The translations under genes and the position numbers were made by a program. From Planctomycetota bacterium (GTDB lineage: Bacteria; Planctomycetota; UBA8742; UBA2392), in the NCBI GenBank assembly GCA_022071975.1, contig JAJVIO010000037.1:1-46226 (forward strand): a stretch of DNA of 46,226 nucleotides, given 5' to 3'. Below, in pieces: positions 16,270-24,755 of this stretch. The notes under the pieces were generated by a model. That model was given only the letters and a program-made list of their open reading frames with translations. It was not told the DNA's origin and did no database searches. The first letter of the stretch is position 1. Each line of letters begins with the position of its first letter.

Positions 16270-17705
16270 AAATGCACGCACTCGTCTTCGGCGACGGCGG
16301 CGGCTTCCATGATCGCCTCTGACAGCGTGGGGTGCGGGTGGATGGCGCGGATCAGTGTGTGACTGGTTGCCTCCACGTCCATGCCCACCACCAGCTCGCT
16401 GATCAGCTCCGTGGCCTCGCCGTGGATGATGTGCGCGCCCAGCAGCTGGCCGTACTTCTTGTCAAACAGCAGCTTCACGAAGCCGTCGTTGTCGCCGATC
16501 GCCAGCGCCTTGCCCAGCGGCTTGTAGGGGAACCTGCCCACCTTGTACTCCACGCCCGCTTCCTTCAGCGCGCGTTCGGTCTTGCCCACGCTGGCGATCT
16601 GCGGCTGGCAGTAGGTGCAGCCGGGGATCACGTCCTTGCTGAACGGCGGCACGTCGTGGCCGGCGATTTTCTCCACGCAGGTCAGGCCCTCGTGGCTGGC
16701 CTTGTGGGCCAGCGCCGGCATGCCCGCCACGTCGCCGATGGCGTAAATGCCGGGCACGTTGGTACGCGCGTAGCCGTCCACCGGGATGAAGCCGCGTTCC
16801 ACCTTCACGCCCGCGTTCTCCAGCCCGATGTCTTCCACGTTGCCGGTGATGCCCACCGCAACCAGGCAGTAGTCGGCCGAGATGGTCTCCTTCTTGCCCT
16901 TGCGCTCGTAGCTGACCTCGACGTGTTTGCCCTTGTTCTCGACCTTCTCGACCTTGGTGCCGGTCAGTGAAGTGATGCCCTGCTTCTTGAAGGCCTTCTC
17001 GAGTTCCTTGCTGATGTCGTCGTCTTCGACGGGCACCAGCCGGTCCATCAACTCGAGGATCGTCACCTGCGCGCCGAACGCGCTGAAGTAATAGCCGAAC
17101 TCCACGCCGATCGCCCCGGCGCCGATCACGATCACGCTCTTCGGCCGCTCCGCCAGCACCATCGCCTCGTGGTGGCCGATCACGCGCTTGCCGTCCCAGG
17201 GCATGTTGTCGAAACGCCGCGGGCGCGCGCCGGTGGCCACGATGATGTGCTTGGCGTTGATCGTCTCGATCACCTTGCCCGGCTTGTTCGGCCGGTCTGC
17301 CTTTTCGGGCGGGTTGTTGGCTTCCGTTACCTCAACCACGCCCTTTTTGGCGATTCGGCCGCGCCCGTTGAACGGCGTGACCTTGTGCTTCTTGAACAGG
17401 AACTGGATGCCCTTGTTCGCCTGGTCGGCGATGTCGCGAGAGCGTTTCACCACGGTCGCCATGTCCGCATCGATCTTGGCGACGCTGATGCCGAACAGCT
17501 TGGCCTTGTGCTCGATGGTGTGCATGACCTCGGCCGATTTGAGCAGCGCCTTGGTGGGTATGCAGCCCCAGTTGAGGCAAATGCCGCCGTAGTGCTTGTC
17601 CTCGACGCAGCAGGTCTTGAGACCCAGCTGCGCCGCGCGAATCGCCGCCACGTAGCCGCCGGGGCCGCCACCGATCACACACACATCAAAGTCATGGGTC
17701 GCCAT
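16266..17705 (-). CDS. lpd: Dihydrolipoyl dehydrogenase (E3)
   Basis: Flavoenzyme that reoxidises dihydrolipoamide of 2-oxoacid dehydrogenases or the glycine cleavage system using NAD. FAD-binding GGGPGG sits at 12-17. The redox disulphide is Cys43-Cys48 in GGICLNWGCIPT, there is a second NAD-binding GAGAIG motif, and the C-terminal HPHPTLSE contains the catalytic His-Glu pair. At 479 residues it has normal length. The start ATG 17705 follows AGGAG. No E1 or E2 genes are in the window. The stop codon lies in a hairpin repeat, which may have trimmed or replaced the original 3' end. Confidence 0.97.
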   Translation of the reverse strand: MATHDFDVCVIGGGPGGYVAAIRAAQLGLKTCCVEDKHYGGICLNWGCIPTKALLKSAEVMHTIEHKAKLFGISVAKIDADMATVVKRSRDIADQANKGIQFLFKKHKVTPFNGRGRIAKKGVVEVTEANNPPEKADRPNKPGKVIETINAKHIIVATGARPRRFDNMPWDGKRVIGHHEAMVLAERPKSVIVIGAGAIGVEFGYYFSAFGAQVTILELMDRLVPVEDDDISKELEKAFKKQGITSLTGTKVEKVENKGKHVEVSYERKGKKETISADYCLVAVGITGNVEDIGLENAGVKVERGFIPVDGYARTNVPGIYAIGDVAGMPALAHKASHEGLTCVEKIAGHDVPPFSKDVIPGCTYCQPQIASVGKTERALKEAGVEYKVGRFPYKPLGKALAIGDNDGFVKLLFDKKYGQLLGAHIIHGEATELISELVVGMDVEATSHTLIRAIHPHPTLSEAIMEAAAVAEDECVHL

Positions 17706-17836
17706 GGGTGCTCTCCTGTAATCGCGCGGCACACTAACCCCATGGGAGCGAACGGTCCAGCGCCGGGGGGCCGGCCTTCGGTCACGGGGGCTCGGGCCTG
17801 TACTCTGTGGGGGCGCTCGCTTAGGCTTCGCGTCTG

Positions 17837-18538
17837 ATGGCTGACGCGCCTGTCCAACCTTCTTTCCTGCGCGCCGTGGGCGCCCTGTTCGCCCGTGAGC
17901 TGCGGGTGGAGCTGCGCACCAAGTCGCTGCTGACTTCCATGGGCCTGTTCGCGCTGCTCTGCATCGTGATCGTGGGCCTGGGCGTGCGCGGCATCACCAG
18001 CAACGAGACTTACGACCGCTTCGTGCTGGCCATGCTGTGGGTGTGCACCATGTTCGCGGCGGTGGTCGGCCTGAACCGCGCCGCGGGCTCGGACCGGCGC
18101 AAGGATTTCTTCGGCGCGCTGCTGATTCTGCCGCATGACCCGGGCGTGGTGTATTTCGTGCGGCTGGTCTCGACGCTCGCGTTCCTGCTGCTGACCCAGG
18201 CGATCATGATCGTGGTGGCCGTGCCGCTGCTGAAGCTGGACTTCTTTGACCAGCCCCTGATGTTGCTGATCATTCCGCTGGCAGACCTGGGAATCCTGGC
18301 GCCCGGCGTGCTGTTGTCTTCCAGTACCAGCCGCGTGCGCGGCGGCGAGGCGCTGCTCACCATCGCGCTGCTGCCCGTGGCCGTGCCCGTGTTCGCGGGC
18401 GCAACCGGCGCCACGGAAAGGCTCCAGGGCGGCGGCGGCTTTGCCGGCGCGCAGCCCTACGTGTTGCTGCTGCTGGTGTGCGGCGCTATGTTCACGGCGC
18501 TGGGCCTGCTGCTCTACGGCCGCCTGAACGAAGGATAG
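17837..18538 (+). CDS. ccmB: Haem exporter permease CcmB
   Basis: Membrane permease of the CcmABCD haem-handling ABC complex of cytochrome c maturation (system I). It has six predicted helices. The N-terminal segment FARELRVELRTKSLLTSMGLFA and the DRRKDFFGALLILPHDPGVVYF region fit the family, and 233 residues is normal. ccmA, usually immediately upstream, is not present; lpd lies there in the opposite direction. The ribosome site is weak. The stop TAG shares its G with a tandem palindrome (18538-18569) that separates ccmB from ccmC. Confidence 0.92.
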   Translation: MADAPVQPSFLRAVGALFARELRVELRTKSLLTSMGLFALLCIVIVGLGVRGITSNETYDRFVLAMLWVCTMFAAVVGLNRAAGSDRRKDFFGALLILPHDPGVVYFVRLVSTLAFLLLTQAIMIVVAVPLLKLDFFDQPLMLLIIPLADLGILAPGVLLSSSTSRVRGGEALLTIALLPVAVPVFAGATGATERLQGGGGFAGAQPYVLLLLVCGAMFTALGLLLYGRLNEG

Positions 18539-18569
18539 GGGACTGTCCCCGCAGTTGGGGACTGTCCCC
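18538..18569. repeat. 19-bp tandem dimer of GGGGACTGTCCCC palindromes
   Basis: Two identical 13-bp palindromes starting 19 bases apart, joined by GCAGTT. The first base is the last base of the ccmB stop codon. The same dimer with the same 19-bp period occurs inverted at 29061-29092, just after fur. Confidence 0.9.
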
Positions 18570-18588
18570 GTAGTCGACTGAAGCCGCC

Positions 18589-19335
18589 ATGGGAACCGAA
18601 ACGAAATCTTCCAATGCGTGGCTGGTGACGACAGTCCTCGCTGCGCTGGGCCTGATCGGCGCCCAGGCCGTGCTGTACATGAGCTACTACTACACCCCGG
18701 TGCAGATCAGCGAGGGCACCCTGTGGGTGGTCACGCCCGACCGCGGCAACCCCATCAACCTGTACGAAAGCTATCGCATTTTCTTCATTCATCTGCCGGC
18801 CGCGTACTCCACGGCCCTGTGCTGCGGGATCTGCCTGGTGGGGGGCGTGATGTGGCTGCTCAGCAAACAGCCGAAATGGGAGGCGCTGACAGTCGCCTCG
18901 GCCGAAGTCGGGCTGGTGACGGGCGCCATGGTGCTGCTGACCGGCACATTGTGGGCCGACTACGCCTGGGGCAGCGGGCGCATCGGCAGCGGCTGGAACT
19001 GGGAGCCGCGCCTCACCACCATGCTGATCCTGTGGCTGGCGTTCGCGGCGCTGCTGGTGCTGCGGCGCTCGATGGATACGCCGCGTCAGCGCAGCGCCAT
19101 GACGGCCGTGTACGGCATCCTGCTGGGGCCGCTGTACCCGCTGGTGAGCAAGGCGATCGAGATCGGCCAGACCAGCCACCCGCGCAACTTCAGTGACCTG
19201 CTGACGGCGCCGGAAATCGCCCACACCAAGAACCTGGCCAGCATCGCGCTGACGCTGGCGCTGATGGCGCTGGTCGCCCTGCGCTTCCAGTGGAACCGCC
19301 TGGGCCAGCAGATCGAACAGGAGCGCGCCGCATGA
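18589..19335 (+). CDS. ccmC: Haem-handling protein CcmC
   Basis: Inner membrane protein that presents haem on its periplasmic face for transfer to CcmE. It is 248 residues with six helices. FFIHLPAAYSTAL carries one axial His, and IEIGQTSHPRNF probably carries the second. The tryptophan-rich haem motif is present but unusual: instead of the compact WGxWWxWDxRLT it reads WGSGRIGSGWNWEPRLT, about five residues longer and with Glu in place of Asp. The stop overlaps the next gene's start (ATGA), so translation is coupled. Confidence 0.92.
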   Translation: MGTETKSSNAWLVTTVLAALGLIGAQAVLYMSYYYTPVQISEGTLWVVTPDRGNPINLYESYRIFFIHLPAAYSTALCCGICLVGGVMWLLSKQPKWEALTVASAEVGLVTGAMVLLTGTLWADYAWGSGRIGSGWNWEPRLTTMLILWLAFAALLVLRRSMDTPRQRSAMTAVYGILLGPLYPLVSKAIEIGQTSHPRNFSDLLTAPEIAHTKNLASIALTLALMALVALRFQWNRLGQQIEQERAA

Positions 19336-19802
19336 AGACGAAACAAGAGCCGCAAGCGCCAGCGCGCGGCCGTGGGGCAGGCTTCCAGCCTGCCCGCGCC
19401 TGCGGCCGCAGGCGCATGCGGGCAGGATTCCCGCGCTCCGTCCTGCGCTTTGCGGTGTGCGTTGCGTTGCTGATTGCGCTTGCCGCGCCGGTGTTCGCTG
19501 ACAGCAAGGACGAAAACCTGCGCCCGCTGGACAACTCCGAGCTTGGCGCGCCGGCCGCGCAGAACGGCAGCGCCGAGATGCCGACCACCAGCCCCGAGTT
19601 GGAGGCGAAGTACCGCGCCGAGCTGGAAAGCCGCCTCGCCCAGGAGCGCGCCAGCTACGAGGGCTCGTTGCGCAGCCTGTGGTTGGCCAATACGGCCGTA
19701 TGGGCCGTGTTGCTGGGTTTCATCATCGCGCAGGCCTTCGCGGCCAGGAAACGCGCGGCGGAGCTGGAACGACTGAGGCAGCAGCGTGAGTCCGGCGGTT
19801 GA
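19332..19802 (+). CDS. CcmD-like membrane protein with N-terminal extension
   Basis: A 156-residue protein. The C-terminal part LWLANTAVWAVLLGFIIAQ followed by AARKRAAELERLRQQ matches CcmD, the small single-helix subunit that stabilises CcmC. Before it come a predicted signal sequence (VLRFAVCVALLIALAAPVFA) and a charged stretch. The first ~28 residues are encoded by two tandem palindromes (19375-19415) and look like repeat-derived sequence. ATG 19332 overlaps the ccmC stop, while ATG 19416, immediately after the palindromes, would give a clean signal-peptide start; both are possible. The ccmD identity is inferred from position and topology. Confidence 0.7.
   Translation: MKTKQEPQAPARGRGAGFQPARACGRRRMRAGFPRSVLRFAVCVALLIALAAPVFADSKDENLRPLDNSELGAPAAQNGSAEMPTTSPELEAKYRAELESRLAQERASYEGSLRSLWLANTAVWAVLLGFIIAQAFAARKRAAELERLRQQRESGG
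19375..19415. repeat. Two tandem palindromes in the 5' part of the ccmD-like gene
   Basis: GGGCAGGC, loop TTCCA, GCCTGCCC (19375-19395), then directly a perfect 20-bp palindrome GCGCCTGCGGCCGCAGGCGC (19396-19415). In frame they encode a GAGFQPARACGRRR stretch, typical of translated REP sequence. Confidence 0.85.
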
Positions 19803-20110
19803 TGGACGGCGTTGTGTCGCCGCTCCGCGGCTCAGGTCATTGGTGGGCTTGATACCCCGGGCTTACGCCCGGGGCTAACAGTTGTGGGCCTGCTCCGCAG
19901 GCCATGGATCAGGGGGAGATGGTCCATCTTTCGTAAACGATAAAGGGCGCTCTCGTCCTGAGGTCGGGCCGGCTCGTAACGGGGACAGACGCTTTCCATG
20001 TAGGCATAGGCGCGGAGCGCCGTAACACTTGTTAGCCCCCGGCGTAAGCCGGGGGTTGGAGTCGCCCGAGTTCACCGGAGCCGCGGAGCGGCGGCACAAA
20101 CCAGCGCGCA
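19803..20110. mobile_element. Mirrored palindromic element (~290 bp, MITE/BIME-like)
   Basis: This gene-free stretch is a large inverted repeat: arm 19811-19885 is the near reverse complement of arm 20024-20102. Each arm contains a hairpin GCCGCTCCGCGGC and a hairpin of CCCCGGGC / GCCCGGGG around TTAC, followed by GGCTAACA. The second hairpin has compensatory changes between arms (G-C against C-G). The core carries two more hairpins, GCCTGCTCCGCAGGC and GGCGCGGAGCGCC, so the whole is roughly symmetric. No ORF is inside. It ends 8 bases before the DUF58 start, so it may also act on that gene's expression. Confidence 0.8.
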
Positions 20111-20968
20111 ATGGCCCTGTTCGATGAAGCCACCCTCACCCGCCTGCGGCGCCTGCGCCTGGCGGCCGGGCGTGTGCAGCGCGGCGGCGCCCGCGGCGAG
20201 CGGCTCAGCAAACAGTTCGGCGCCGGGCAGGAGTTCGGCGCACACCGCCCCTACACCATGGGCGACGACCTGCGCCGCGTGGACTGGAATGTCTACGGCC
20301 GCCTCGGCCAGCTGTTCCTGAAACTGTTCGAGCAGCCGGGGCAGTTGCGCGTGCTGCTGGTGGCCGACGACGCGCCCACCATGAACTTTGGTGCCCACGA
20401 TAAGTGGTTGGCGGCGCGCCGCGTGCTGGCGGCGGTCGGCTTGATCGCCCTGGAGGGCAGCGAGAGGGTGCTGCTGGCAAGCCTCGGGCGGCCGCAGCCG
20501 GTGCAGTTCGATGGCACGGGCGAGGCGCGCCTGCTGCAGTTGCTTGAGGAAATGCCATTGCGAAGCGGGGGCGGCAACGCTGCACCCCTGCGCGGCCTGT
20601 TTGAGACGCGCGGGCGCGATTCCGTGCTGGTGCTGGTCAGCGACTTCCAGGAGCGCGAGCCGCTGGTGCAGTTGCTGCGCGACGCGCGGCGCAGCGGCGT
20701 GCGCGCCATCGCCATCAGCATCGCCAGTGAGGAAGAGTTGAACCCGACTCTGGATGGCTTCAGCCGCCTGCAGGCGATCGGTGGCGGCGAGACCAAGCTG
20801 CGCGTCGATGAGCGTGTGCTGCAGGCTTACCGCGAAGAGGTGCAGCACTACCGGCAGAGCGTCGCTAAGGCCGTGCACGCCGCCGGCGCGGCGTTCATCG
20901 AGCTGGACAGCGCCGACCCGATCGAGCCCCTGATCGTCGATCTGATGCGGGCCGGGGTGCTCGGGTAG
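20111..20968 (+). CDS. DUF58 domain protein (von Willebrand A-like)
   Basis: A 285-residue cytoplasmic protein with the DUF58 signature (RPYTMGDDLRRVDWNVYGRL, then LFLKLFEQ), followed by a von Willebrand factor A-like fold (LRVLLVADDAPTM, VLVLVSDFQ). Such proteins are commonly encoded with MoxR AAA ATPases and transglutaminase-like or BatA genes and are thought to aid assembly of membrane or secreted complexes; none of those partners is in this window. The stop abuts the convergent purA stop with no gap. The role is inferred at family level only. Confidence 0.88.
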   Translation: MALFDEATLTRLRRLRLAAGRVQRGGARGERLSKQFGAGQEFGAHRPYTMGDDLRRVDWNVYGRLGQLFLKLFEQPGQLRVLLVADDAPTMNFGAHDKWLAARRVLAAVGLIALEGSERVLLASLGRPQPVQFDGTGEARLLQLLEEMPLRSGGGNAAPLRGLFETRGRDSVLVLVSDFQEREPLVQLLRDARRSGVRAIAISIASEEELNPTLDGFSRLQAIGGGETKLRVDERVLQAYREEVQHYRQSVAKAVHAAGAAFIELDSADPIEPLIVDLMRAGVLG

Positions 20969-22240
20969 TTAATCGCGAGGCGCGCCGTTTGTCTCGAAGC
21001 TGGCTTCTCGCTCGGGGCCTACGCTGATGATGCCGATCGGCACCTCCACGAATTCCTCCAGATAGCGCAGGTAGGAGCGCGCGGTGGCGGGCAGGTCGGC
21101 TGCCTTGCGCACCTTGCTGATGTCGTCGTTCCAGCCCGGCAGGCTCTCGTACTTCGGCTTCAGCGCGCTGAAGGCGCGGATGTCCGCCGGCAAACCCGGC
21201 TGGTTGTGGCCCTCATAGCCCACGCCGACCTTCAACTCGCCGAAGCCGGACAGCACGTCCAGCTTGGTGATGGCGAGGCGCGTGATGCCCGAAATGCGGC
21301 ACACGTAGCGCAGCGCGAACAGGTCGATCCAGCCGCAGCGCCGCGGCCTGCCCGTGGTGGCACCGTACTCGCCGCCCGCTTCGCGCAGCTTGTGGCCGGT
21401 GTCGTCTGTCAGCTCTGTCGGGAAAGGCCCTTCGCCCACGCGGGTGCAATAAGCCTTGGTGACGCCGATGGCGTCTTCCACCTTGAGCGCCAGGCCCACG
21501 CCGGCCGGGATGCCCGCGCCGGTGGTGTGACTGCTGGTGACAAACGGGTAGGTCCCCTGCACCACGTCCAGCAGCGCGCCCTGGGCGCCCTCGAACAGCA
21601 CGCGCTTGTCTTCCTTGATGGCCTCGGCCAGCAGCAGGCTGGTGTCCGCCACGTAGCGCTTCAGTTTCTTGCCGGCCTCGAGCAGCGGCTTGATCATGCT
21701 GTCCACGCCGGGGGCGTTGCCGTCGGTCTGGCAGGCGCGCACGTTGACGGCGCGCTGCAGCGCCTCGCGCAGGGAGGTTTCGTCCAGCAGGTCGGCCATG
21801 CGCACGCCGATGCGGTCGTACCTGTCCGCATAGGTCGGGCCGATGCCGCGCTTGGTGGTGCCGACGCGGTTGGCTTCGTTGCCCGATTCTCGGTCCATGT
21901 CCAGTGTCAGGTGCAGCGGGATGGTTACCGCAATGCGGTCGCTGATGAACAGGCGCTCGTCAAGCTTCAGGCCGCGGCCTTCTACCTCGGCGATCTCGTC
22001 GATCAGCTTGAAGGGGTCCATCACCATGCCCTGAGCCATCAGGTTGATGCAGTCCTTGTGCAGGACGCCCGTGGGCAGGTGGTGCAGCACGATTTTCTTG
22101 CCTTCGGGGTAGACGGTATGGCCCGCGTTGCCGCCGCCCTGGAAGCGCACGCAGAAGTCCTGCCTGGCGCTGATCGAGTCAACCAGTTTGCCCTTGCCCT
22201 CGTCTCCCCACTGCAGGCCGAGGATGGCTGTGGTAGGCAT
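20969..22240 (-). CDS. purA: Adenylosuccinate synthetase
   Basis: GTP-dependent first committed step from IMP to AMP. The N-terminus MPTTAILGLQWGDEGKGKLVD carries the P-loop-like GDEGKGK with catalytic Asp13, and GGGNAGHTVY carries the catalytic His. VGTTKRGIGPTYADR and GRPRRCGWIDLFALRY are further family motifs. It is 423 residues, normal length. The ATG at 22240 is chosen because homology starts there; an upstream in-frame Met at 22291 adds an unrelated 17 residues. It is the last gene of a leftward cluster, 53 bp after the LCAT-like gene. Confidence 0.97.
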   Translation of the reverse strand: MPTTAILGLQWGDEGKGKLVDSISARQDFCVRFQGGGNAGHTVYPEGKKIVLHHLPTGVLHKDCINLMAQGMVMDPFKLIDEIAEVEGRGLKLDERLFISDRIAVTIPLHLTLDMDRESGNEANRVGTTKRGIGPTYADRYDRIGVRMADLLDETSLREALQRAVNVRACQTDGNAPGVDSMIKPLLEAGKKLKRYVADTSLLLAEAIKEDKRVLFEGAQGALLDVVQGTYPFVTSSHTTGAGIPAGVGLALKVEDAIGVTKAYCTRVGEGPFPTELTDDTGHKLREAGGEYGATTGRPRRCGWIDLFALRYVCRISGITRLAITKLDVLSGFGELKVGVGYEGHNQPGLPADIRAFSALKPKYESLPGWNDDISKVRKAADLPATARSYLRYLEEFVEVPIGIISVGPEREASFETNGAPRD

Positions 22241-22293
22241 GGCTTTGCTCACTACATGAACACAGACGCCCGGCGGCGTCTTACGGGGCAAGG

Positions 22294-23718
22294 TTAGGGC
22301 CGCGAAAGCGTCTCGGCAAGGGTAAGCCGCAGCATCTCGTCTTCAAACATCTCGCGGTGGGTGAAGGGCGTGAAACTCCAGGATTCAAGTGAGGCGCGGA
22401 ACGCCTCTCCGCGCTTCACCAGCTCACTGGGCGCCTGCGGCAAGAACAGCCCCAGGCCCGAGCGCCGCGTCACCACGCCGTCGCCGCTTGCGAACATGGC
22501 GTCCGCCATGGGATCGAAGCGCCGGGTGGGAAAGCGCGGCCGGAAAAACAGCTCGTACTCGCCGTCATCACTGACCAGTCCCACACGCGCCAGTGTGGGC
22601 GTGCCGACGCCCAGGATCACGCTGGTGGGCACGCCGGTGGGCCCCTCGATCGCCTTGCGCAGGCGGCGGGCGTGGGCCAGCACGAGGCGCAGGAACTGGC
22701 GCCGGTGCCGCATCTCCTGCTCGAACAGCTTTTCGCGGTCTTCACCGGGCTGGATGTCCTGGATGATGCGGGCGCGCAGCCGGTCCTGCGACGACTCGGC
22801 GAACACGGACAGGCCGTAACTTTCCCAGGTTTCGGGCTGCCAGATGTCCAGCGCAAGCGTCTCGCCGCCTTCGCCCACAAACACCGGCTCGCCGGGCTCA
22901 GGCAGCAGCTCGAACGCGGCCGGGAAGCTGAAGATGGTTGCCGGCGGGTAGCGGCGCGCCAGTACGTTGGGCGCATAGCCGTCATGAATCAGGTGCAACG
23001 CGTCGATGCTGCCGGCGTGGGGCGTGCCCAGGCAGATCAGCCGCTCGCAGTCTTTCAGGCCGTCCCAGCTCGGCTCCAGCGGCGCGTCAGGTTCGCGGCC
23101 GCTGACCACATCGCGCCCGCCGTAGCGCAGGTAGTAGCGCGCGATCAGCCCGCCGTTGGAGACCGCCAGGAAGGTGAACTTCTGGTCCGGCAGGCGCAGG
23201 TCGCGGCGGATGTTGGCAATGAACTCCTGCAACTGCACGGCCGCCTCGACGTTGCTGCGCCGCCAGTCATAGAAGAACACGAACAGGTCGTGGCCGCGGT
23301 GGAAGCGCTGGCCGTAGGCGGGGCGATACCCAAGTGTCGTGGACAGGTAGTCAATCAGCTCGGCGTAGAAGCTGACTTCGCCGCTGCCCTCGCGCAGCAG
23401 GATTTCCGCGCGGTCGAGCACGCGGTAGGCGCGCAGGTCGTCGGTGTTTTCGGCCAGGCTGGGGCGGTCGATGGGCAGGTCAAGCTCGTCGCGCAGCTCC
23501 GAGATGGTGGCGGAGAAGCTGCCCCAGGCGATTTCGCCGTTCTCAAGGTTATAGAGCCGGCTTCCGAGCGTGCCGGGGATCAGGATTACGGGCTCGCGAC
23601 GCGCCTGCCTGCGTTCGGTCAGGTACTCGTGCGGCGGCGAGATGTCCACGTCTTCCGGCCCCGCGACCGAACAGGCCGAAAGCAGCAGCAAGGCAGCCAG
23701 CAGCACAAGGCGCGTCAT
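22294..23718 (-). CDS. LCAT-like lipoprotein acyltransferase/lipase
   Basis: A 474-residue exported lipoprotein (LLLLSACS lipobox, Cys16) with an alpha/beta hydrolase of the lecithin:cholesterol acyltransferase type. PVILIPGTLGSRLYN supplies the oxyanion region and FFYDWRRSN the family's DWR motif. FLAVSNGGLIARYYL holds the nucleophile Ser187, though the usual GHSMGG is changed to AVSNGG. The remaining triad residues are probably the Asp in FASGDGVVTRRSG and the His in FTHREMFED. It likely acts on phospholipids or acyl esters in the envelope. ATG 23718 overlaps the upstream rluD-like stop (ATGA), so it is translationally coupled to a pseudouridine synthase. Confidence 0.8.
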   Translation of the reverse strand: MTRLVLLAALLLLSACSVAGPEDVDISPPHEYLTERRQARREPVILIPGTLGSRLYNLENGEIAWGSFSATISELRDELDLPIDRPSLAENTDDLRAYRVLDRAEILLREGSGEVSFYAELIDYLSTTLGYRPAYGQRFHRGHDLFVFFYDWRRSNVEAAVQLQEFIANIRRDLRLPDQKFTFLAVSNGGLIARYYLRYGGRDVVSGREPDAPLEPSWDGLKDCERLICLGTPHAGSIDALHLIHDGYAPNVLARRYPPATIFSFPAAFELLPEPGEPVFVGEGGETLALDIWQPETWESYGLSVFAESSQDRLRARIIQDIQPGEDREKLFEQEMRHRRQFLRLVLAHARRLRKAIEGPTGVPTSVILGVGTPTLARVGLVSDDGEYELFFRPRFPTRRFDPMADAMFASGDGVVTRRSGLGLFLPQAPSELVKRGEAFRASLESWSFTPFTHREMFEDEMLRLTLAETLSRP

Positions 23719-24755
23719 GGTTTGGCCTTCAGCCATGGCGGCAGATCATCGGGCTTAAAGCCCGCGGCGTCGAGGGCCCGCTGCAGCTCGGGCCACAGGG
23801 GCGCCACCAGGTCGAGCTTCGCGCCGCCCAGCGGATGGGTGAATTCCAGGCGCGCCGCGTGCAGGAACTGGCGGCGCAGGCCCAGCTTCTCGGCGGCGTG
23901 GCGGTTGCGTTCGCGATCGCCGTACTCGTCGTCGCCCGCCACCGGCGCGCCCACGTGGGCAAGGTGCGCCCTGATCTGGTGCGTGCGGCCGGTGACCAGC
24001 TCCAGCTCGACCAGTGTGTACGTCCCGCGCTGGGCAAGCACGCGGTAGTTGGTGATCGCGTGCTGGCCCTCGCCGGCCTTGACCTTGCGGCGGCGGCCTT
24101 TGGCATCCTGCTGGCGGGCGATCGGCACGTTGATGGTGCCCTCGCGCTGGGGCAGTCCGCCGATGGCAAGCGCGACGTACGTTTTGCGCACGTTGCGCTT
24201 CTTGATCATGCGCGTGAGTTCCTGCATGGCGGGCAGGGTCTTGCCGATCAGCACCAGGCCCGAGGTCGCGCGGTCCAGCCGGTGCACCAGGCCGGGGCTG
24301 AAGGTGGGTGAAGGCTTCACGAACTCGCGCAGGTTTTCACCTGCTTCGCGCGGCTGCTCCAGCAGGTAGGCCGTCACCTGGTCGATCAGCGTGTCCTGCT
24401 CAAGACCGCGGTCGCCCGCGTGCACCAGCACGCCGGCCGGCTTGTTGACCGCGATCAGATGCACGTCTTCGTACACGACTTTGAAATCGCGACGGGTCGA
24501 AAGGCCGCGGGCGCTCTTCTCGCGCACCTTGGGCTTGAAGTGCTTTTCCTCGGCGGCCTGGTGGAAGACCACCACGTCGCCCTGCTTCAGGCGCGTGTCG
24601 GGCTTGGCCTTGCGCTGGTTCAGAGTGATCTGCCGCGTGCGAACCAGCCGGTAGATCGCCGACAGGCTGACGTCTTCCAGCAGCTTGCGCAGGAAACGGT
24701 CCAGGCGCTGGTTGGCCTCGTCCGGCCCGATCGTGATGGTGCGCGGGTTCGCCAT
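23715..24755 (-). CDS. RluA/RluD-family 23S rRNA pseudouridine synthase
   Basis: Converts specific uridines in rRNA to pseudouridine. It has an N-terminal S4 RNA-binding domain (NQRLDRFLRKLLEDVSLSAI), then the catalytic domain with LVHRLDRATSGLVLI, whose Asp is the nucleophile, and RTHQIRAHLAHVGAPVAGDDEYG. Length 346 is a little longer than RluD because of a basic insert (DAKGRRRKVKAGEGQHA). Its ATG overlaps the upstream gene's TAA (TAATG) and its stop overlaps the next start, so it is in a tightly coupled operon. RluC versus RluD specificity cannot be told from sequence alone. Confidence 0.95.
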   Translation of the reverse strand: MANPRTITIGPDEANQRLDRFLRKLLEDVSLSAIYRLVRTRQITLNQRKAKPDTRLKQGDVVVFHQAAEEKHFKPKVREKSARGLSTRRDFKVVYEDVHLIAVNKPAGVLVHAGDRGLEQDTLIDQVTAYLLEQPREAGENLREFVKPSPTFSPGLVHRLDRATSGLVLIGKTLPAMQELTRMIKKRNVRKTYVALAIGGLPQREGTINVPIARQQDAKGRRRKVKAGEGQHAITNYRVLAQRGTYTLVELELVTGRTHQIRAHLAHVGAPVAGDDEYGDRERNRHAAEKLGLRRQFLHAARLEFTHPLGGAKLDLVAPLWPELQRALDAAGFKPDDLPPWLKAKP

